From Shinella yambaruensis (GTDB lineage: Bacteria > Pseudomonadota > Alphaproteobacteria > Rhizobiales > Rhizobiaceae), in assembly GCF_022899355.1 (NCBI RefSeq), contig NZ_JALJCK010000021.1:1-64000 (forward strand): a stretch of 64,000 nt of DNA, in the 5' to 3' direction. The position numbers were made by a program, and so were the translations under genes. Positions 43,128 to 51,919 of this stretch are shown piece after piece; the stretch's first letter is position 1, and the number at the start of each line of letters is the position of its first letter. Under the pieces are notes generated by a model that worked only from the letters and a program-made list of their open reading frames with translations, had not been told where the DNA came from and did no database searches.

Positions 43128-43586
43128 ATGCAATCCCGTATGACCAATATCGCCGCCGTCCTTCCCGATGCCGCAGCCGCCATGCGCGCCCTCCAGGGCG
43201 CCGCGCAGAAGACGGCGCTGCCGGAAAAGACCATCCATCTCGTGCATCTGCGCGCCAGCCAGATCAACGGCTGCGGCTTCTGCGTCGACCTGCATCCGCG
43301 CCTCATGAAGAAGGCCGGCGAGAGCGACCGGCGCATCCTCTCCGTCGCCGCCTGGCGCGAGGCGCCGTTCTATACCGACGCGGAGCGGGCCGCGCTGGCA
43401 CTGACCGAGGCGCTGACGCGCATCGCCGACCGCGAGGAGGCGGTGCCGGATGCGATCTGGAACGAGGCCGCCCGCCACTACGACGAAAAGACGCTCGCCG
43501 CCCTCGTCGTCGAGATCGCCGCGATCAATGTGTGGAACCGGTTCAATGTCGCGACCCGGCAGGTGGCGGGAGAATGGAACCCGTAA
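43128..43586 (+). CDS. Carboxymuconolactone decarboxylase/AhpD-like protein
   Basis: The 152-residue protein has the AhpD core: helical bundle with C49 and C52 in INGCGFCVDLHPRLM and nearby H56. Members are alkyl-hydroperoxidase-like, using the CxxC pair as a thiol redox centre. It is divergent from the ECF sigma factor and so is the likely regulon member. An AAGGAG site lies 8 bases before the ATG at 43128. Reaction is unproven. Confidence 0.88.
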   Translation: MQSRMTNIAAVLPDAAAAMRALQGAAQKTALPEKTIHLVHLRASQINGCGFCVDLHPRLMKKAGESDRRILSVAAWREAPFYTDAERAALALTEALTRIADREEAVPDAIWNEAARHYDEKTLAALVVEIAAINVWNRFNVATRQVAGEWNP

Positions 43587-43642
43587 CGGCGCGGGCGGGG
43601 TTTTCCCTGCTCTCCTTGCAGCAAGGGCACGCGTATGGAGCG

Positions 43643-43795
43643 CCCCCCTCTGCCCTGCCGGGCATCTCCCCCACAAGGGGGGAGATCGGCAAGAAGCGAA
43701 GACCTTGCTCAATCAGCCACGTCGTAATTTGGCGAAACGGTCCTCCATCCAATCTCCCCCCTTGTGGGGGAGATGCCCGGCAGGGCAGAGGGGGG
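43643..43795 (+). repeat. Type B repeat element, 153 bp
   Basis: This is the third full copy, in the same orientation as 20448-20600 and of the same length. It accounts for most of the 377-bp gap before the MFS gene; the remainder shows no gene. Confidence 0.88.
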
Positions 43796-43963
43796 TGTCG
43801 CTCCATTACGCCTACCCTCACAGAAGAGATGCAGCCCGCAGGACCGGGATGGCAAATCCGGCCCCACGGCCCCGCAATTTCACCGAAAAGTCACGGCTTG
43901 AACTCCGTTTTGCGCCGTGTCACGTCTGTTTCCACCGCATTTCGCATAGCAAGGCCCGTTCCC

Positions 43964-45400
43964 ATGTCCGAGAGCGCCATATCGTCCAAGGAGGCCGCGC
44001 CGCGGCTTTCCAGCCTGTTTTCCCGCGCCTATCTGTTCGGCACGCTGATGCTCGGCGGCGGCATCATGCTGCATGCGGTGGAGACCTACATCACCGCCAC
44101 GCTGATGCCCTCGATCGTGCGCGACATCGGCGGCCTTGCGCTCTTCGCCTGGGCGACGACGATCTATGTCGCGGCGTCCGTGCTCGGCTCCACCTTCGTC
44201 GCCGTCCGGCCGGAGAAGGTGACGCTCAACCACTGCTACAGGGCCGGCGCGCTGCTCTTCGGCATCGGCAGCCTCGTCTGCGCCATCGCGCCCACCATGG
44301 AGACGGTGCTCGCCGGCCGGGCGATCCAGGGGCTCGGCGCCGGGTTCCTGGTGGCGCTCGGCTACGCCTTCATCCGCCATGTCTATCCCGAGCCGCTATG
44401 GAGCACGGCCTCGACGCTCTATGCCGCCGCCTGGGGCATCGCCACCTTCCTCGGCCCGACGATCGGCGGCATCTTCGCGGCCGGCAGCGCCTGGCGCGAG
44501 GCCTTTGCCCTGCTCGTTCCGCTGTCGGTGCTGATGGCCGTTTCCGCGCCGAAGCTGCTGCCGCCGGGCGACGGCGAGCGCGTGACGACGAAGACGCCCT
44601 TCCCGCAGATCGTGCTGCTCGTCGCCGCCGTGGTTGTCCTGTCCTTCGCCAGTTCCGTCGAGGCGCCGGCGCTGCGCGGCGCCTTTGCGGCCGCCGCCGT
44701 GCTCGCGGTCCTCGCGGCGATCACGATCGAGCGGCGGGCGGAAGGCCGGCTGCTGCCGGCCGGCACGATCAGCCTCTTCTCACCGCTCGCCCGCGTCTAC
44801 CTCATCATGCTGATGCTGCTGGTGACGGTCTGCTCGGACATCTACATCCCCTATTTCCTGCAGGTGCTGCACGGCGTGAGCCCGCTCGTCTCCGGCTATC
44901 TCGTGGCGCTGCTGGCGCTCGGCTGGACGGCCGCGGCCTTCGCCAGCGCCGGCCTCACGGGACGGCGCGCCAACCGGGTGATCGTCGCCGGCGCGCTGAT
45001 GGAGGCGCTGGCGACCGCCCTCCTCGCCGTCACGCTCGCCCGGCACAACCCGGCGAGCAGCCTCGTGCTGCTCGCCGTCGCCACCGTCTTCATCTTCCTG
45101 ATGGGCTTCGGCATCGGCATGGGCTGGGCGCATCTCGTCACCCATGTGCTGCAGCTCGCGCCGGCCGGCGAGACGGACAAGGCCTCGGCGGCGATCACCA
45201 CCATGCAGGCGCTCGGCGCGGCCTTCGGGGCGGCGCTCGCCGGCATCATCGCCAATTCGACGGGCCTGGCGAGCCCCGGCGGCGTCGACGGGGCGCTGAC
45301 GGCGGCACGCTGGCTCTATGCGCTGCTCGCCCTGCCGGCGGCGCTGGCGATCCTCCTCGCCATCCGCCTTCCCGCAGGAAAGGGCGCTGCCGCGGGTTGA
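43964..45400 (+). CDS. MFS transporter, probable drug/metabolite exporter
   Basis: The 478-residue major facilitator protein has about fourteen hydrophobic segments, motif C-like GIATFLGPTIGGIFAAG and motif A-like loops, as in EmrB/QacA-type (DHA2) exporters. Early helix features include MLHAVETYITATLMPSIV, a DHA2-like pattern with Glu in helix 1. Substrate is unknown. It has no adjoining membrane-fusion gene. Confidence 0.87.
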   Translation: MSESAISSKEAAPRLSSLFSRAYLFGTLMLGGGIMLHAVETYITATLMPSIVRDIGGLALFAWATTIYVAASVLGSTFVAVRPEKVTLNHCYRAGALLFGIGSLVCAIAPTMETVLAGRAIQGLGAGFLVALGYAFIRHVYPEPLWSTASTLYAAAWGIATFLGPTIGGIFAAGSAWREAFALLVPLSVLMAVSAPKLLPPGDGERVTTKTPFPQIVLLVAAVVVLSFASSVEAPALRGAFAAAAVLAVLAAITIERRAEGRLLPAGTISLFSPLARVYLIMLMLLVTVCSDIYIPYFLQVLHGVSPLVSGYLVALLALGWTAAAFASAGLTGRRANRVIVAGALMEALATALLAVTLARHNPASSLVLLAVATVFIFLMGFGIGMGWAHLVTHVLQLAPAGETDKASAAITTMQALGAAFGAALAGIIANSTGLASPGGVDGALTAARWLYALLALPAALAILLAIRLPAGKGAAAG

Positions 45401-45516
45401 GGATTTGTTAACGGAAACCGACAGTCTTCATTGCGACCCCGCCGCCTTCTGCCACAAAGGGTGACGATCGACCGGCGCGATTCCCGGCGATCCTGTCTTG
45501 GAAAGGAAAGCGGCGG

Positions 45517-46491
45517 GTGAGACGCAACGACGGGCACAGGTGGCCGGGCGGACGCGGCATGGCACATGCCGATGCGATCCTGCCGCTTGCATGCCTCCGG
45601 GAACGGGCGACGACGGACCTCGTCCTTTCCGGGCTCGAGGCCTCCGGTGTCGCCTGCGCGCTGTTCTCGCCGGATGACGAGCTGTCCTACGGCTCCGCCG
45701 CCTTCCGCGCGCTTTTCGACGTGCAGCCGGGCGCGCGCACCTTCGCCGACATCATGCGCCGCTGCCATGCGAAAAGCGTCGGGCCGAAGATGAGCGGGAC
45801 GATCGACGCCTTCCTCGACATGGCCAGCGCCAAGCGGCGCAGCACCCCGCAGCGCACCTTCGAGATCGACATCCGCGACGACCGCTGGTTCCTGGTGAAC
45901 GAGACGCTGCTTGCCGGCGGCTGGCTGTGGAGCGTCTTCACCGACATCACCATGCTCAAGTCCAACGAGCACATGCTGCAGCTTGCCCGCGATGCGGCCC
46001 AGCTCGCCGCCGATACGGACCCGCTCACCGGCCTGTTCAACCGCCGCGCGGCGATGGCGCGGCTGGATGCGGAAATGCGGATCGCCTTCCGCGACTGCAC
46101 GCAGCTCTCGCTGGCGCTGATCGATCTCGATCACTTCAAGACGATCAACGACCGCTTCGGCCATGCCAGGGGCGACGAGGTGCTCCGGCACTTCGCCGCC
46201 GCCGGGCGGCGGCAGTTGCGTGGTGGCGACACCTTCGCCCGGGTCGGCGGGGAGGAATTCCTGATGCTGATGCCGGGCGCCGGCCTTCGGGAGGCGACGC
46301 GCGCCGTGGAGCGGCTGCGCCGCCATGTGGCGCAAGAGAAAAACCGCATCGGCCTCGGCTGCGCCTACACCATGTCCGCGGGCGTCGCGGAATATTGCGG
46401 CAATGCGGCGGAAGACCTCTTCGAGCGGGCCGACCGGGCGCTCTATCGCGCCAAGCATCTCGGCCGCGACCGGATCGAGCAGGCGGACTGA
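45517..46491 (+). CDS. Diguanylate cyclase with N-terminal PAS-like domain
   Basis: The 324-residue protein has a PAS-like segment (about 35-150) and a GGDEF domain with GGEEF at 244-248 and the I-site RGGD at 235-238, so it should be an active, product-inhibited diguanylate cyclase. Supporting motifs are DPLTGLFNRRA and LALIDLDHFKTIND. The start is a GTG at 45517 with AAAGGA nine bases upstream; a later ATG at 45559 is possible. No EAL domain is attached. Confidence 0.88.
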   Translation: MRRNDGHRWPGGRGMAHADAILPLACLRERATTDLVLSGLEASGVACALFSPDDELSYGSAAFRALFDVQPGARTFADIMRRCHAKSVGPKMSGTIDAFLDMASAKRRSTPQRTFEIDIRDDRWFLVNETLLAGGWLWSVFTDITMLKSNEHMLQLARDAAQLAADTDPLTGLFNRRAAMARLDAEMRIAFRDCTQLSLALIDLDHFKTINDRFGHARGDEVLRHFAAAGRRQLRGGDTFARVGGEEFLMLMPGAGLREATRAVERLRRHVAQEKNRIGLGCAYTMSAGVAEYCGNAAEDLFERADRALYRAKHLGRDRIEQAD

Positions 46492-46570
46492 GCCCCGAGC
46501 GCATCGGGCTCGGCGGACATGCTCCCGCATCCTCCGGCGCCGGGGCGACTTCTCCCCGGCAGGATTTGCC

Positions 46571-47572
46571 CTAGTCGAAAGTCAGCATGATCTTTCCGAT
46601 GTGATCGCCGTGCTCCATCATGCGATGACCGGCCGCCGCCTCGCCGAAGGGCATGACGGCGTGGATCACCGGGGCGATGCGCCCCTCCTCCAGCAGCGGC
46701 CAGGCATTCTCCAGCAGCGCGTCGCGGATCTCCTGCTTTTCCGCCGCCGTGCGCGGGCGCATGGCCGAGCCCATCAGGTGCAGGCGCTTCTGCAGGATGG
46801 GCGCAAGGCTCACCTTCTCTGCGAAGGTGCCGCCGAGGAAGGCGATGATCGACAGGCGCCCGTCGCGGGCGAGCGACTTCAGGTTCCGCTCGAAATAGGC
46901 CGCGCCGATCATGTCGAGGATGACGTCGACGCCGGCCCGGCCGGTCTCCTCGGCGATGACGGCGCAGAAGTCCTCGCTGCGGTAGTTGATCGCGCGGCTG
47001 GCGCCGAGATCGAGGCAGGCCGCGCATTTCTCCGCCGTGCCCGCCGTCGTGAAGACGCGCGCGCCGAAGGCGCTGGCGAGCTGGATCGCCGTCGTGCCGA
47101 TGCCGCTGGTGCCGCCGTGGATGAGCACGCTCTCGCCGCGCTTCAGCCCGGCCATCATGAAAAGGTTCGCCCAGACGGTGAAGAACGTCTCCGGCAGGGC
47201 CGCCGCCTTCACCGCGTCGAAGCCTTTGGGGAACGGCAGCGCCTGGGTGGCCGGCACCGCGCAGTAACGCGCATAGCCGCCGCCGTTCGCCAGCGCGCAG
47301 ACACGGTCGCCGAGCGCATACCCCGTGACGTCCTCGCCGATCGCCACCACCTCGCCCGCGATCTCCAGGCCGAGGATGGGGCTTGCATCGGGCGGCGGCG
47401 GATAATCGCCCTTGCGCTGGAGCACGTCCGGCCGGTTGATGCCGGCGGCCGCGACGCGCACGAGGATCTCGCCGCTCCTCGGCTGCGGCGTCCTGCCTTC
47501 CATCACCACGAGATTGTCCGGGCCGCCATATTCGCTGAGCCCGACATAGGACATGGACGTGGGCAATGACAT
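46571..47572 (-). CDS. NAD(P)H quinone oxidoreductase (PIG3-like, zinc-independent MDR)
   Basis: The 333-residue protein belongs to the medium-chain dehydrogenase/reductase superfamily, quinone oxidoreductase branch: [18 protein letters not shown], the nucleotide-binding motif [18 protein letters not shown] and [17 protein letters not shown]. No zinc-ligand Cys cluster is present. PIG3-type enzymes reduce quinones with NADPH. A GGGAGA site precedes ATG 47572. Confidence 0.9.
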   Translation of the reverse strand: MSLPTSMSYVGLSEYGGPDNLVVMEGRTPQPRSGEILVRVAAAGINRPDVLQRKGDYPPPPDASPILGLEIAGEVVAIGEDVTGYALGDRVCALANGGGYARYCAVPATQALPFPKGFDAVKAAALPETFFTVWANLFMMAGLKRGESVLIHGGTSGIGTTAIQLASAFGARVFTTAGTAEKCAACLDLGASRAINYRSEDFCAVIAEETGRAGVDVILDMIGAAYFERNLKSLARDGRLSIIAFLGGTFAEKVSLAPILQKRLHLMGSAMRPRTAAEKQEIRDALLENAWPLLEEGRIAPVIHAVMPFGEAAAGHRMMEHGDHIGKIMLTFD

Positions 47573-47934
47573 GGGTATATCTCCCGGCAGATGTGACGTG
47601 GCGCTCTCCTGCGGCGATTCTAGCCGAAAGCGCGAATCTTTTGAATCGCCTGCGGCCGTCTGCGCGAGGGATACGATAACGGCGGCATGCCAACTTTCGG
47701 CCGTAAAGCGCTGAAATTCCGGCCGTTTCGCGACAGGCAGAATTAAATCTTGTTAATTTGAAAACGGATTTTTCCGGGCCTACCGTCCTTTTCGAAGCCG
47801 GGGAGCGCCGGCGGCTCGCCCCAAAGGGGCCGCGACACGACGCTTCCGGACGGTTTCGCAGCGGCCCGCTGCGGCGTCCCTTCTCCGTTATGAATGACGG
47901 GCGGCGCTGCAGGGGCCAATTCAGGACGACACAG
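47573..47934. other. Intergenic region, 362 bp, with AT-rich promoter patch
   Basis: Both flanking genes read away from this region. The patch at 47740-47775 is unusually AT-rich for this genome and probably holds the promoter of the DUF1344 gene. I see no gene or recognisable RNA here. Confidence 0.4.
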
Positions 47935-48192
47935 ATGCGTGTTCTTCTTTCCAACCTCGCCATCGTCACGGTTCTCGCCACCCCGGCCCTTGCCCTCGCC
48001 GCCCAGACGGCGACCGGCACGGTCAAGGACTACAACAAGGCGTCGATGTCCCTGACGCTTTCCGACGGCACCGTCTACCAGCTTCCCAAGGGGTTCCACG
48101 ATCCCGGGCTGAAGGCTGGCGAGAAGGTGTCGATCTCCTTCGACATGTCCGGCAAGAACCACGAGGCGAAGACGGTGAAGATCCTTCGCTAG
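47935..48192 (+). CDS. DUF1344 small periplasmic protein
   Basis: The 85-residue protein has a signal peptide (LLSNLAIVTVLATPALALA, cleavage near ALAA-QTA) and a compact OB-like domain (TGTVKDYNKASMSLTLSDGTVYQLP, GEKVSISFDM) of the DUF1344 family, common in rhizobia. Function is unknown. A hairpin terminator follows at 48201. Confidence 0.82.
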   Translation: MRVLLSNLAIVTVLATPALALAAQTATGTVKDYNKASMSLTLSDGTVYQLPKGFHDPGLKAGEKVSISFDMSGKNHEAKTVKILR

Positions 48193-48200
48193 CGTGGCAG

Positions 48201-48231
48201 GGGCAGGCTCGAAAGGGCCTGCCCTCCTGTT
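48201..48231 (+). terminator. Intrinsic terminator after DUF1344
   Basis: GGGCAGGC (48201-48208) pairs with GCCTGCCC (48217-48224) around an eight-base loop, followed by a T-rich tail. It could also mark the end of the convergent EAL-CBS-GGDEF gene (stop at 48232). Confidence 0.6.
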
Positions 48232-50049
48232 TCAACGCAGGGCAGCCCCCTGCCCTGCACTCACGGATGCCGAGGACAGGACAAGCCCCCCGTCGCTGCC
48301 CTTGGCATCCGCCTTCAGGCCGGCGATGCGGCTGCTGATCTGCCCCGCCTCGCCGATCACCTCGCCCTCCGGCAGGACGAGGACCGCCGCCGAGCAGCGC
48401 ATCAGCGGGAAGGTCGCCTCCTGGCCGGCGCGGTCGCGGCCGCGGATCTCCCCGGCCAGCTGGTCCTCCGGCGAATAGAGCAAGCGCACCTCGCGGGCGA
48501 AATCGGCAAGCAGATGCTCCAGCACCCCGCGCACCGCCTCGACGGAGCGGCCGGAAATGCCGGCGAAGAAATCGTCGCCCCCGACATGGCCGATGAAGAC
48601 GTCCTCGCCGACGAAGTCGCGGCGCATCAGCGAGGCGAAGAGCGAGAGCGCCAGGTCCCCCTTGTGGAAGCCGTAATGATCGTTGAACGGCTTGAAATTG
48701 TCGAAATCGAAATAGCACAGGCACCGGATCTGGTCGCCGTCGAGCGCCTTGTCCTGCAGGTAGTCGCGGATCGAGCGGTTGCCGGGAAGTCCGGTCAGCG
48801 GGTTCTGGTCCTCCGCCGTCTTCAGCCGCTTCTCGTTGATGATCTTCAAAAGCGAGGAGGCCGACAGGATGCCGGCATAGCGCAGGTTCTCCGTCAGGAT
48901 CACGCATTCGTTGCCGCCCATGCCGGTGAAGACGTCGAGCAGCTGCTCGGCGGGCGTGTCGAGATCGGCGATCGGCGCCATGGTGACGAAATGCGACAGG
49001 CTCTTCTGGTAGAGCTTGTTCTTCAGGAGGTCGCGGCCGAACGGGTGATAGGAGAGTTCCTTGACGTGATATTCGTGCAGGATGCCGCGCGGCTCGTCAT
49101 TGGCGTTGAGCACCGGAAAGAAGGTGCGCTTGGGATCGCGCCGGAAGAATTCGAAGACCGATTCCAGGCTCTCGTTCTCGCGCAGCACCGCGACCTGCTC
49201 GATCTCGCGGCGGATGAGGATGCTGTCCAGCGTGCGGGAGGAGCGACGCCGCCCGCCGGCGCGCGCGACCTGCGCATAGACCGGGCCCAGCGCGGAAAAA
49301 TCCGTGACGGGGCGCGAGACGAACCAGCCCTGCACGAGGTCGCAGCCGGCATCGCGGCAGGCGACGAACTCCGCCTCGCTCTCCACCCCCTCGGCGATGA
49401 CGCGGATGCCGAGCACATGGGCGGCGTTGACGGTGTTGCGCACCAGGTGGCGCTTGCGCGCGTCGTTCTCCATGCCCGAGATGAAATGGCGGTCGATCTT
49501 CAGATAGTCGACCGGGTGGTCGCAGAGCAGCTTCAGGCCGTTGTGCCCGACGCCGAAATCGTCGATGGCGAGCTTGAAGCCGGCAAGGCGCAGCTTGCGG
49601 ACCAGCAGGGCGAAATCCGGCTGGGTGTCGTTGTCGAAGCGCTCGGAAATCTCGAAGCAGATCGAGGAGGCCGGAATGCCGGCGCGGGCGAGATGGCCGG
49701 CCAGACGCTCGACAAGGTCCGCCCCTTCCGGCACGAGGCGGGAATCGAGGTTGATGAAGAGCGTGCGGGAGCGGAAATCCGGCAGCGCGGCGAAGGCGGC
49801 GATGGCGCGGCTGTTGACCATGTGCTCCAGCGCCAGAAGCTGGCCCGCCTCGTGCGCCCGGTCGATCAGGTCGAGCGGCGAGCGGAAGCCGAGGCGATCG
49901 AAGCCGCGCATCAGCGATTCGTAGCCGAAGACCGCGCCCGTCACCGCCTCGACGATCGGCTGGAAGGCGGTCTCGATCACCAGCTTGGCGAGGGTGACGA
50001 TCTCGCCATCCCCGAAGCGGCGAAGGGCAAGCAATTCGGCGGCGGACAT
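48232..50049 (-). CDS. EAL-CBS-GGDEF protein with degenerate GGDEF
   Basis: The 605-residue protein has the unusual order EAL (about 20-255), tandem CBS (about 285-410), GGDEF (about 430-590). The EAL signature is altered to ESLMR at 44-48, but the catalytic region DDFGVGHNGLK is largely kept (T and Y of DDFGTGYSSL replaced). The GGDEF motif is changed to GGDDF. These changes suggest a receptor, regulated or partly inactive enzyme rather than a fully active one. CBS pairs usually bind adenine nucleotides. The ATG at 50049 has GGAG upstream. Confidence 0.85.
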   Translation of the reverse strand: MSAAELLALRRFGDGEIVTLAKLVIETAFQPIVEAVTGAVFGYESLMRGFDRLGFRSPLDLIDRAHEAGQLLALEHMVNSRAIAAFAALPDFRSRTLFINLDSRLVPEGADLVERLAGHLARAGIPASSICFEISERFDNDTQPDFALLVRKLRLAGFKLAIDDFGVGHNGLKLLCDHPVDYLKIDRHFISGMENDARKRHLVRNTVNAAHVLGIRVIAEGVESEAEFVACRDAGCDLVQGWFVSRPVTDFSALGPVYAQVARAGGRRRSSRTLDSILIRREIEQVAVLRENESLESVFEFFRRDPKRTFFPVLNANDEPRGILHEYHVKELSYHPFGRDLLKNKLYQKSLSHFVTMAPIADLDTPAEQLLDVFTGMGGNECVILTENLRYAGILSASSLLKIINEKRLKTAEDQNPLTGLPGNRSIRDYLQDKALDGDQIRCLCYFDFDNFKPFNDHYGFHKGDLALSLFASLMRRDFVGEDVFIGHVGGDDFFAGISGRSVEAVRGVLEHLLADFAREVRLLYSPEDQLAGEIRGRDRAGQEATFPLMRCSAAVLVLPEGEVIGEAGQISSRIAGLKADAKGSDGGLVLSSASVSAGQGAALR

Positions 50050-50171
50050 GTGCGGCTCCAAGACGTGGACGTTGCCGCGAAGTTTCTCCGCCGAGGCCTG
50101 AAAAAACCGTTTCCGTACTGTGACAGTTCGATGAAATCTCAATGACTACAAGACGTTGAAAAAGGTTTCCC

Positions 50172-50609
50172 TCATATAGGCAACGCCAGCAGCAAGGCAC
50201 CGCCGCCGATCATCAGAACGGCCAGCCAATGGGCCGGCGAAAGCTGCTCGCCGAGGAACAGGACGGCGAAGACGGCGACCAGCACGACGGAGAGCTTGTC
50301 GACCGGCGCGACCTGGGCGGCCTTGCCGATCTGCAGCGCGCGGAAGTAGCACAGCCACGAGGCGCCGGTCGCAAGGCCCGACAGGACGAGGAAGATCCAG
50401 CTTCTCGCGGGCACGCTTGCCGGCGCCTGCCAGTTGCCGGCGAGCGTCAGCATGAGGGCGAGCGCCAGGAGGATGACGACGGTGCGCACGAAGGTCGCGA
50501 AGTCGGAATTGACCTCGGCGATGCCGATCTTGGCGAAGATCGCCGTCAGCGCCGCGAAGACCGCCGAGCCGAGCGCCCAGACCTGCCAGGATGTCAGGAG
50601 CGCCTTCAC
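50172..50609 (-). CDS. EamA-family small transporter
   Basis: The 145-residue membrane protein carries one EamA domain (about five hydrophobic segments: WALGSAVFAALTAIFAKIGI, WIFLVLSGLATGASWLCYFRALQIG, LLVAVFAVLFLGEQLSPAHW). EamA units work as dimers in drug/metabolite transport. The GTG start overlaps the crcB stop (GTGA), so the two are coupled and both lie behind the fluoride riboswitch. A role in fluoride response is suggested only by linkage. Confidence 0.82.
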   Translation of the reverse strand: MKALLTSWQVWALGSAVFAALTAIFAKIGIAEVNSDFATFVRTVVILLALALMLTLAGNWQAPASVPARSWIFLVLSGLATGASWLCYFRALQIGKAAQVAPVDKLSVVLVAVFAVLFLGEQLSPAHWLAVLMIGGGALLLALPI

Positions 50610-50995
50610 ACCGCACCGCCCGCGAGCATTGCCCGCGCGAAGGCAAGCCCCGCCGCCACGGCGAGGAGCGAGAAAAGCACCGACGCACCGACATAGAGCG
50701 CCGCCAGCCCCGCCTCGCCGCGCTCCCAGAGCAGCGCCGCGTCGAGCGAGAAGGCCGAGAACGTGGTGAAACCGCCGAGGATGCCCGTCGTCAGGAACAG
50801 CCGCATCTCCTGCGGCAGGTGGCCGCGGAAGGCGAAGGCGCCGGCGATCAGCCCCATCAGCAGGCAGCCGAACACGTTGATGAGAAGCGTGCCGGCGGGA
50901 AAGGCGGTGCCGAACAGCCGGGCGGCCAGCACGTTCACCCCATGGCGGCCGGCGCCGCCGACGCCCGCCCCGAGAAAGACGATCAGGTAATTCAT
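50606..50995 (-). CDS. crcB: Fluoride channel/exporter CrcB (Fluc)
   Basis: CrcB forms dimeric fluoride channels that lower cytoplasmic fluoride. The 129-residue protein has four transmembrane helices, the conserved GTLLINVFGC (N40), and the phenylalanine-rich pore segment GGFTTFSAFS at 74-83. A fluoride riboswitch and terminator precede it (51038-51153). The ATG at 50995 has GAGGGC upstream; a longer in-frame start at 51010 is less likely. Confidence 0.94.
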   Translation of the reverse strand: MNYLIVFLGAGVGGAGRHGVNVLAARLFGTAFPAGTLLINVFGCLLMGLIAGAFAFRGHLPQEMRLFLTTGILGGFTTFSAFSLDAALLWERGEAGLAALYVGASVLFSLLAVAAGLAFARAMLAGGAV

Positions 50996-51037
50996 GTCCG
51001 CTGCCCTCACAGTCCGTTGTCACGACATCCGGACAAC

Positions 51038-51058
51038 AAAAAACCGCCCTCGGGCGGT
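51038..51058 (-). terminator. Intrinsic terminator of the crcB leader
   Basis: An ACCGCCC/GGGCGGT hairpin is followed on the minus strand by TTTTTTG. It lies between the fluoride aptamer and the crcB start codon. It is therefore the likely expression platform, active when fluoride is absent. Confidence 0.8.
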
Positions 51059-51102
51059 CGCAGAACATGCTCCCGCCGTCGACGGCCATCGCTGGCCGGT
51101 CT

Positions 51103-51153
51103 GGCAGGAGCTATCAGCCGGTCACACGGCGGTTGTCGGGGAGCTCCATCCCC
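51103..51153 (-). ncRNA. Fluoride riboswitch (crcB motif)
   Basis: Read on the minus strand, the aptamer begins GGGGATGGAGCTCCCCGAC and ends GGCTGATAGCTCCTGCC, the 5' and 3' conserved parts of the crcB-motif RNA, with a variable hairpin between. The GAGCTCC and AGCTCC segments can form the pseudoknot. It is followed by an intrinsic terminator and then crcB. The call rests on remembered consensus, not a covariance search. Confidence 0.8.
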
Positions 51154-51219
51154 ATCCCACGCGGTTTTTCTAGGCGCTGCCGCGGCGCCTGTCAAACAGT
51201 GTCCGGCCGGCCACGGGGG

Positions 51220-51768
51220 CTATTTGCGCAGCGCAAGACCGAAGGCGATCAGCGCCCAGCCCTGCATGGCAAGGTCGAAGGCGAGGAAGAGGCCGAGCAA
51301 CCACAGGCTGTTGACCGGCCAGCCGAGGAGGAAGACCAGGCCCGCAAGCGTCGTGACGATGCCGCCCGCCATGAGCCAGCCCCAGCCCTTTTCCGGCCGG
51401 GTGCGCCAGGCGGCGAAGATGCGGAAGATGCCGGCGACGAGCAGCGCGGCGGCCATCAGCAGGGTGAGCACGGCCGACGTCAGCACCGGGTTGACGAAGG
51501 CGAGCACGCCGGCGGCAAGATAGAGCAGCGCGCTGAGCGCCCAGGCGATCGTCTCCCGCCAGGCCTTGACCTGGAAGGCATGCGCCAGATGCACCGCCCC
51601 GCCGACGATCATCAGCATGCCGACATAATAGACGGTGGCGACCGTCGCCCAGAAGAGATTGGCGGCCGCAATGCCGCCGAAGACGAGCAGCACGACGCCG
51701 AGGCCGACGAACCAGCCCCATTTTGCGCGTACGTCCGTAAGAGGGTTCATTCCGGGGGAGAGGACCAT
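51220..51768 (-). CDS. HdeD family membrane protein
   Basis: The 182-residue protein has six hydrophobic segments in two similar halves, with the DUF308/HdeD features WGWFVGLGVVLLVFGGIAAAN and GWLMAGGIVTTLAGLVFLL. HdeD proteins are linked to acid resistance in E. coli; the rhizobial role is unknown. The ATG at 51768 has GAGGTG six bases upstream. It is divergent from betI. Confidence 0.88.
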   Translation of the reverse strand: MVLSPGMNPLTDVRAKWGWFVGLGVVLLVFGGIAAANLFWATVATVYYVGMLMIVGGAVHLAHAFQVKAWRETIAWALSALLYLAAGVLAFVNPVLTSAVLTLLMAAALLVAGIFRIFAAWRTRPEKGWGWLMAGGIVTTLAGLVFLLGWPVNSLWLLGLFLAFDLAMQGWALIAFGLALRK

Positions 51769-51867
51769 GGTGCACCTCGAAAAAAGAATGAAAACAAAGG
51801 CAGGCTAACACGGAACGCCGCCGCTTCGCGACAGCGAATTGACGCAGCGCACGCCGCGAAGATTTTT

Positions 51868-51885
51868 ATTGATTGATCACTCAAT
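51868..51885. promoter_or_regulatory. BetI operator
   Basis: ATTGATTGATCACTCAAT is a near-perfect palindrome 35 bases before betI. It resembles the A/T-rich sites bound by BetI. Binding should be relieved by choline. Confidence 0.6.
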
Positions 51886-51919
51886 TAAAAATACGCTTGC
51901 GAAAAATCAGGAAAACGCC

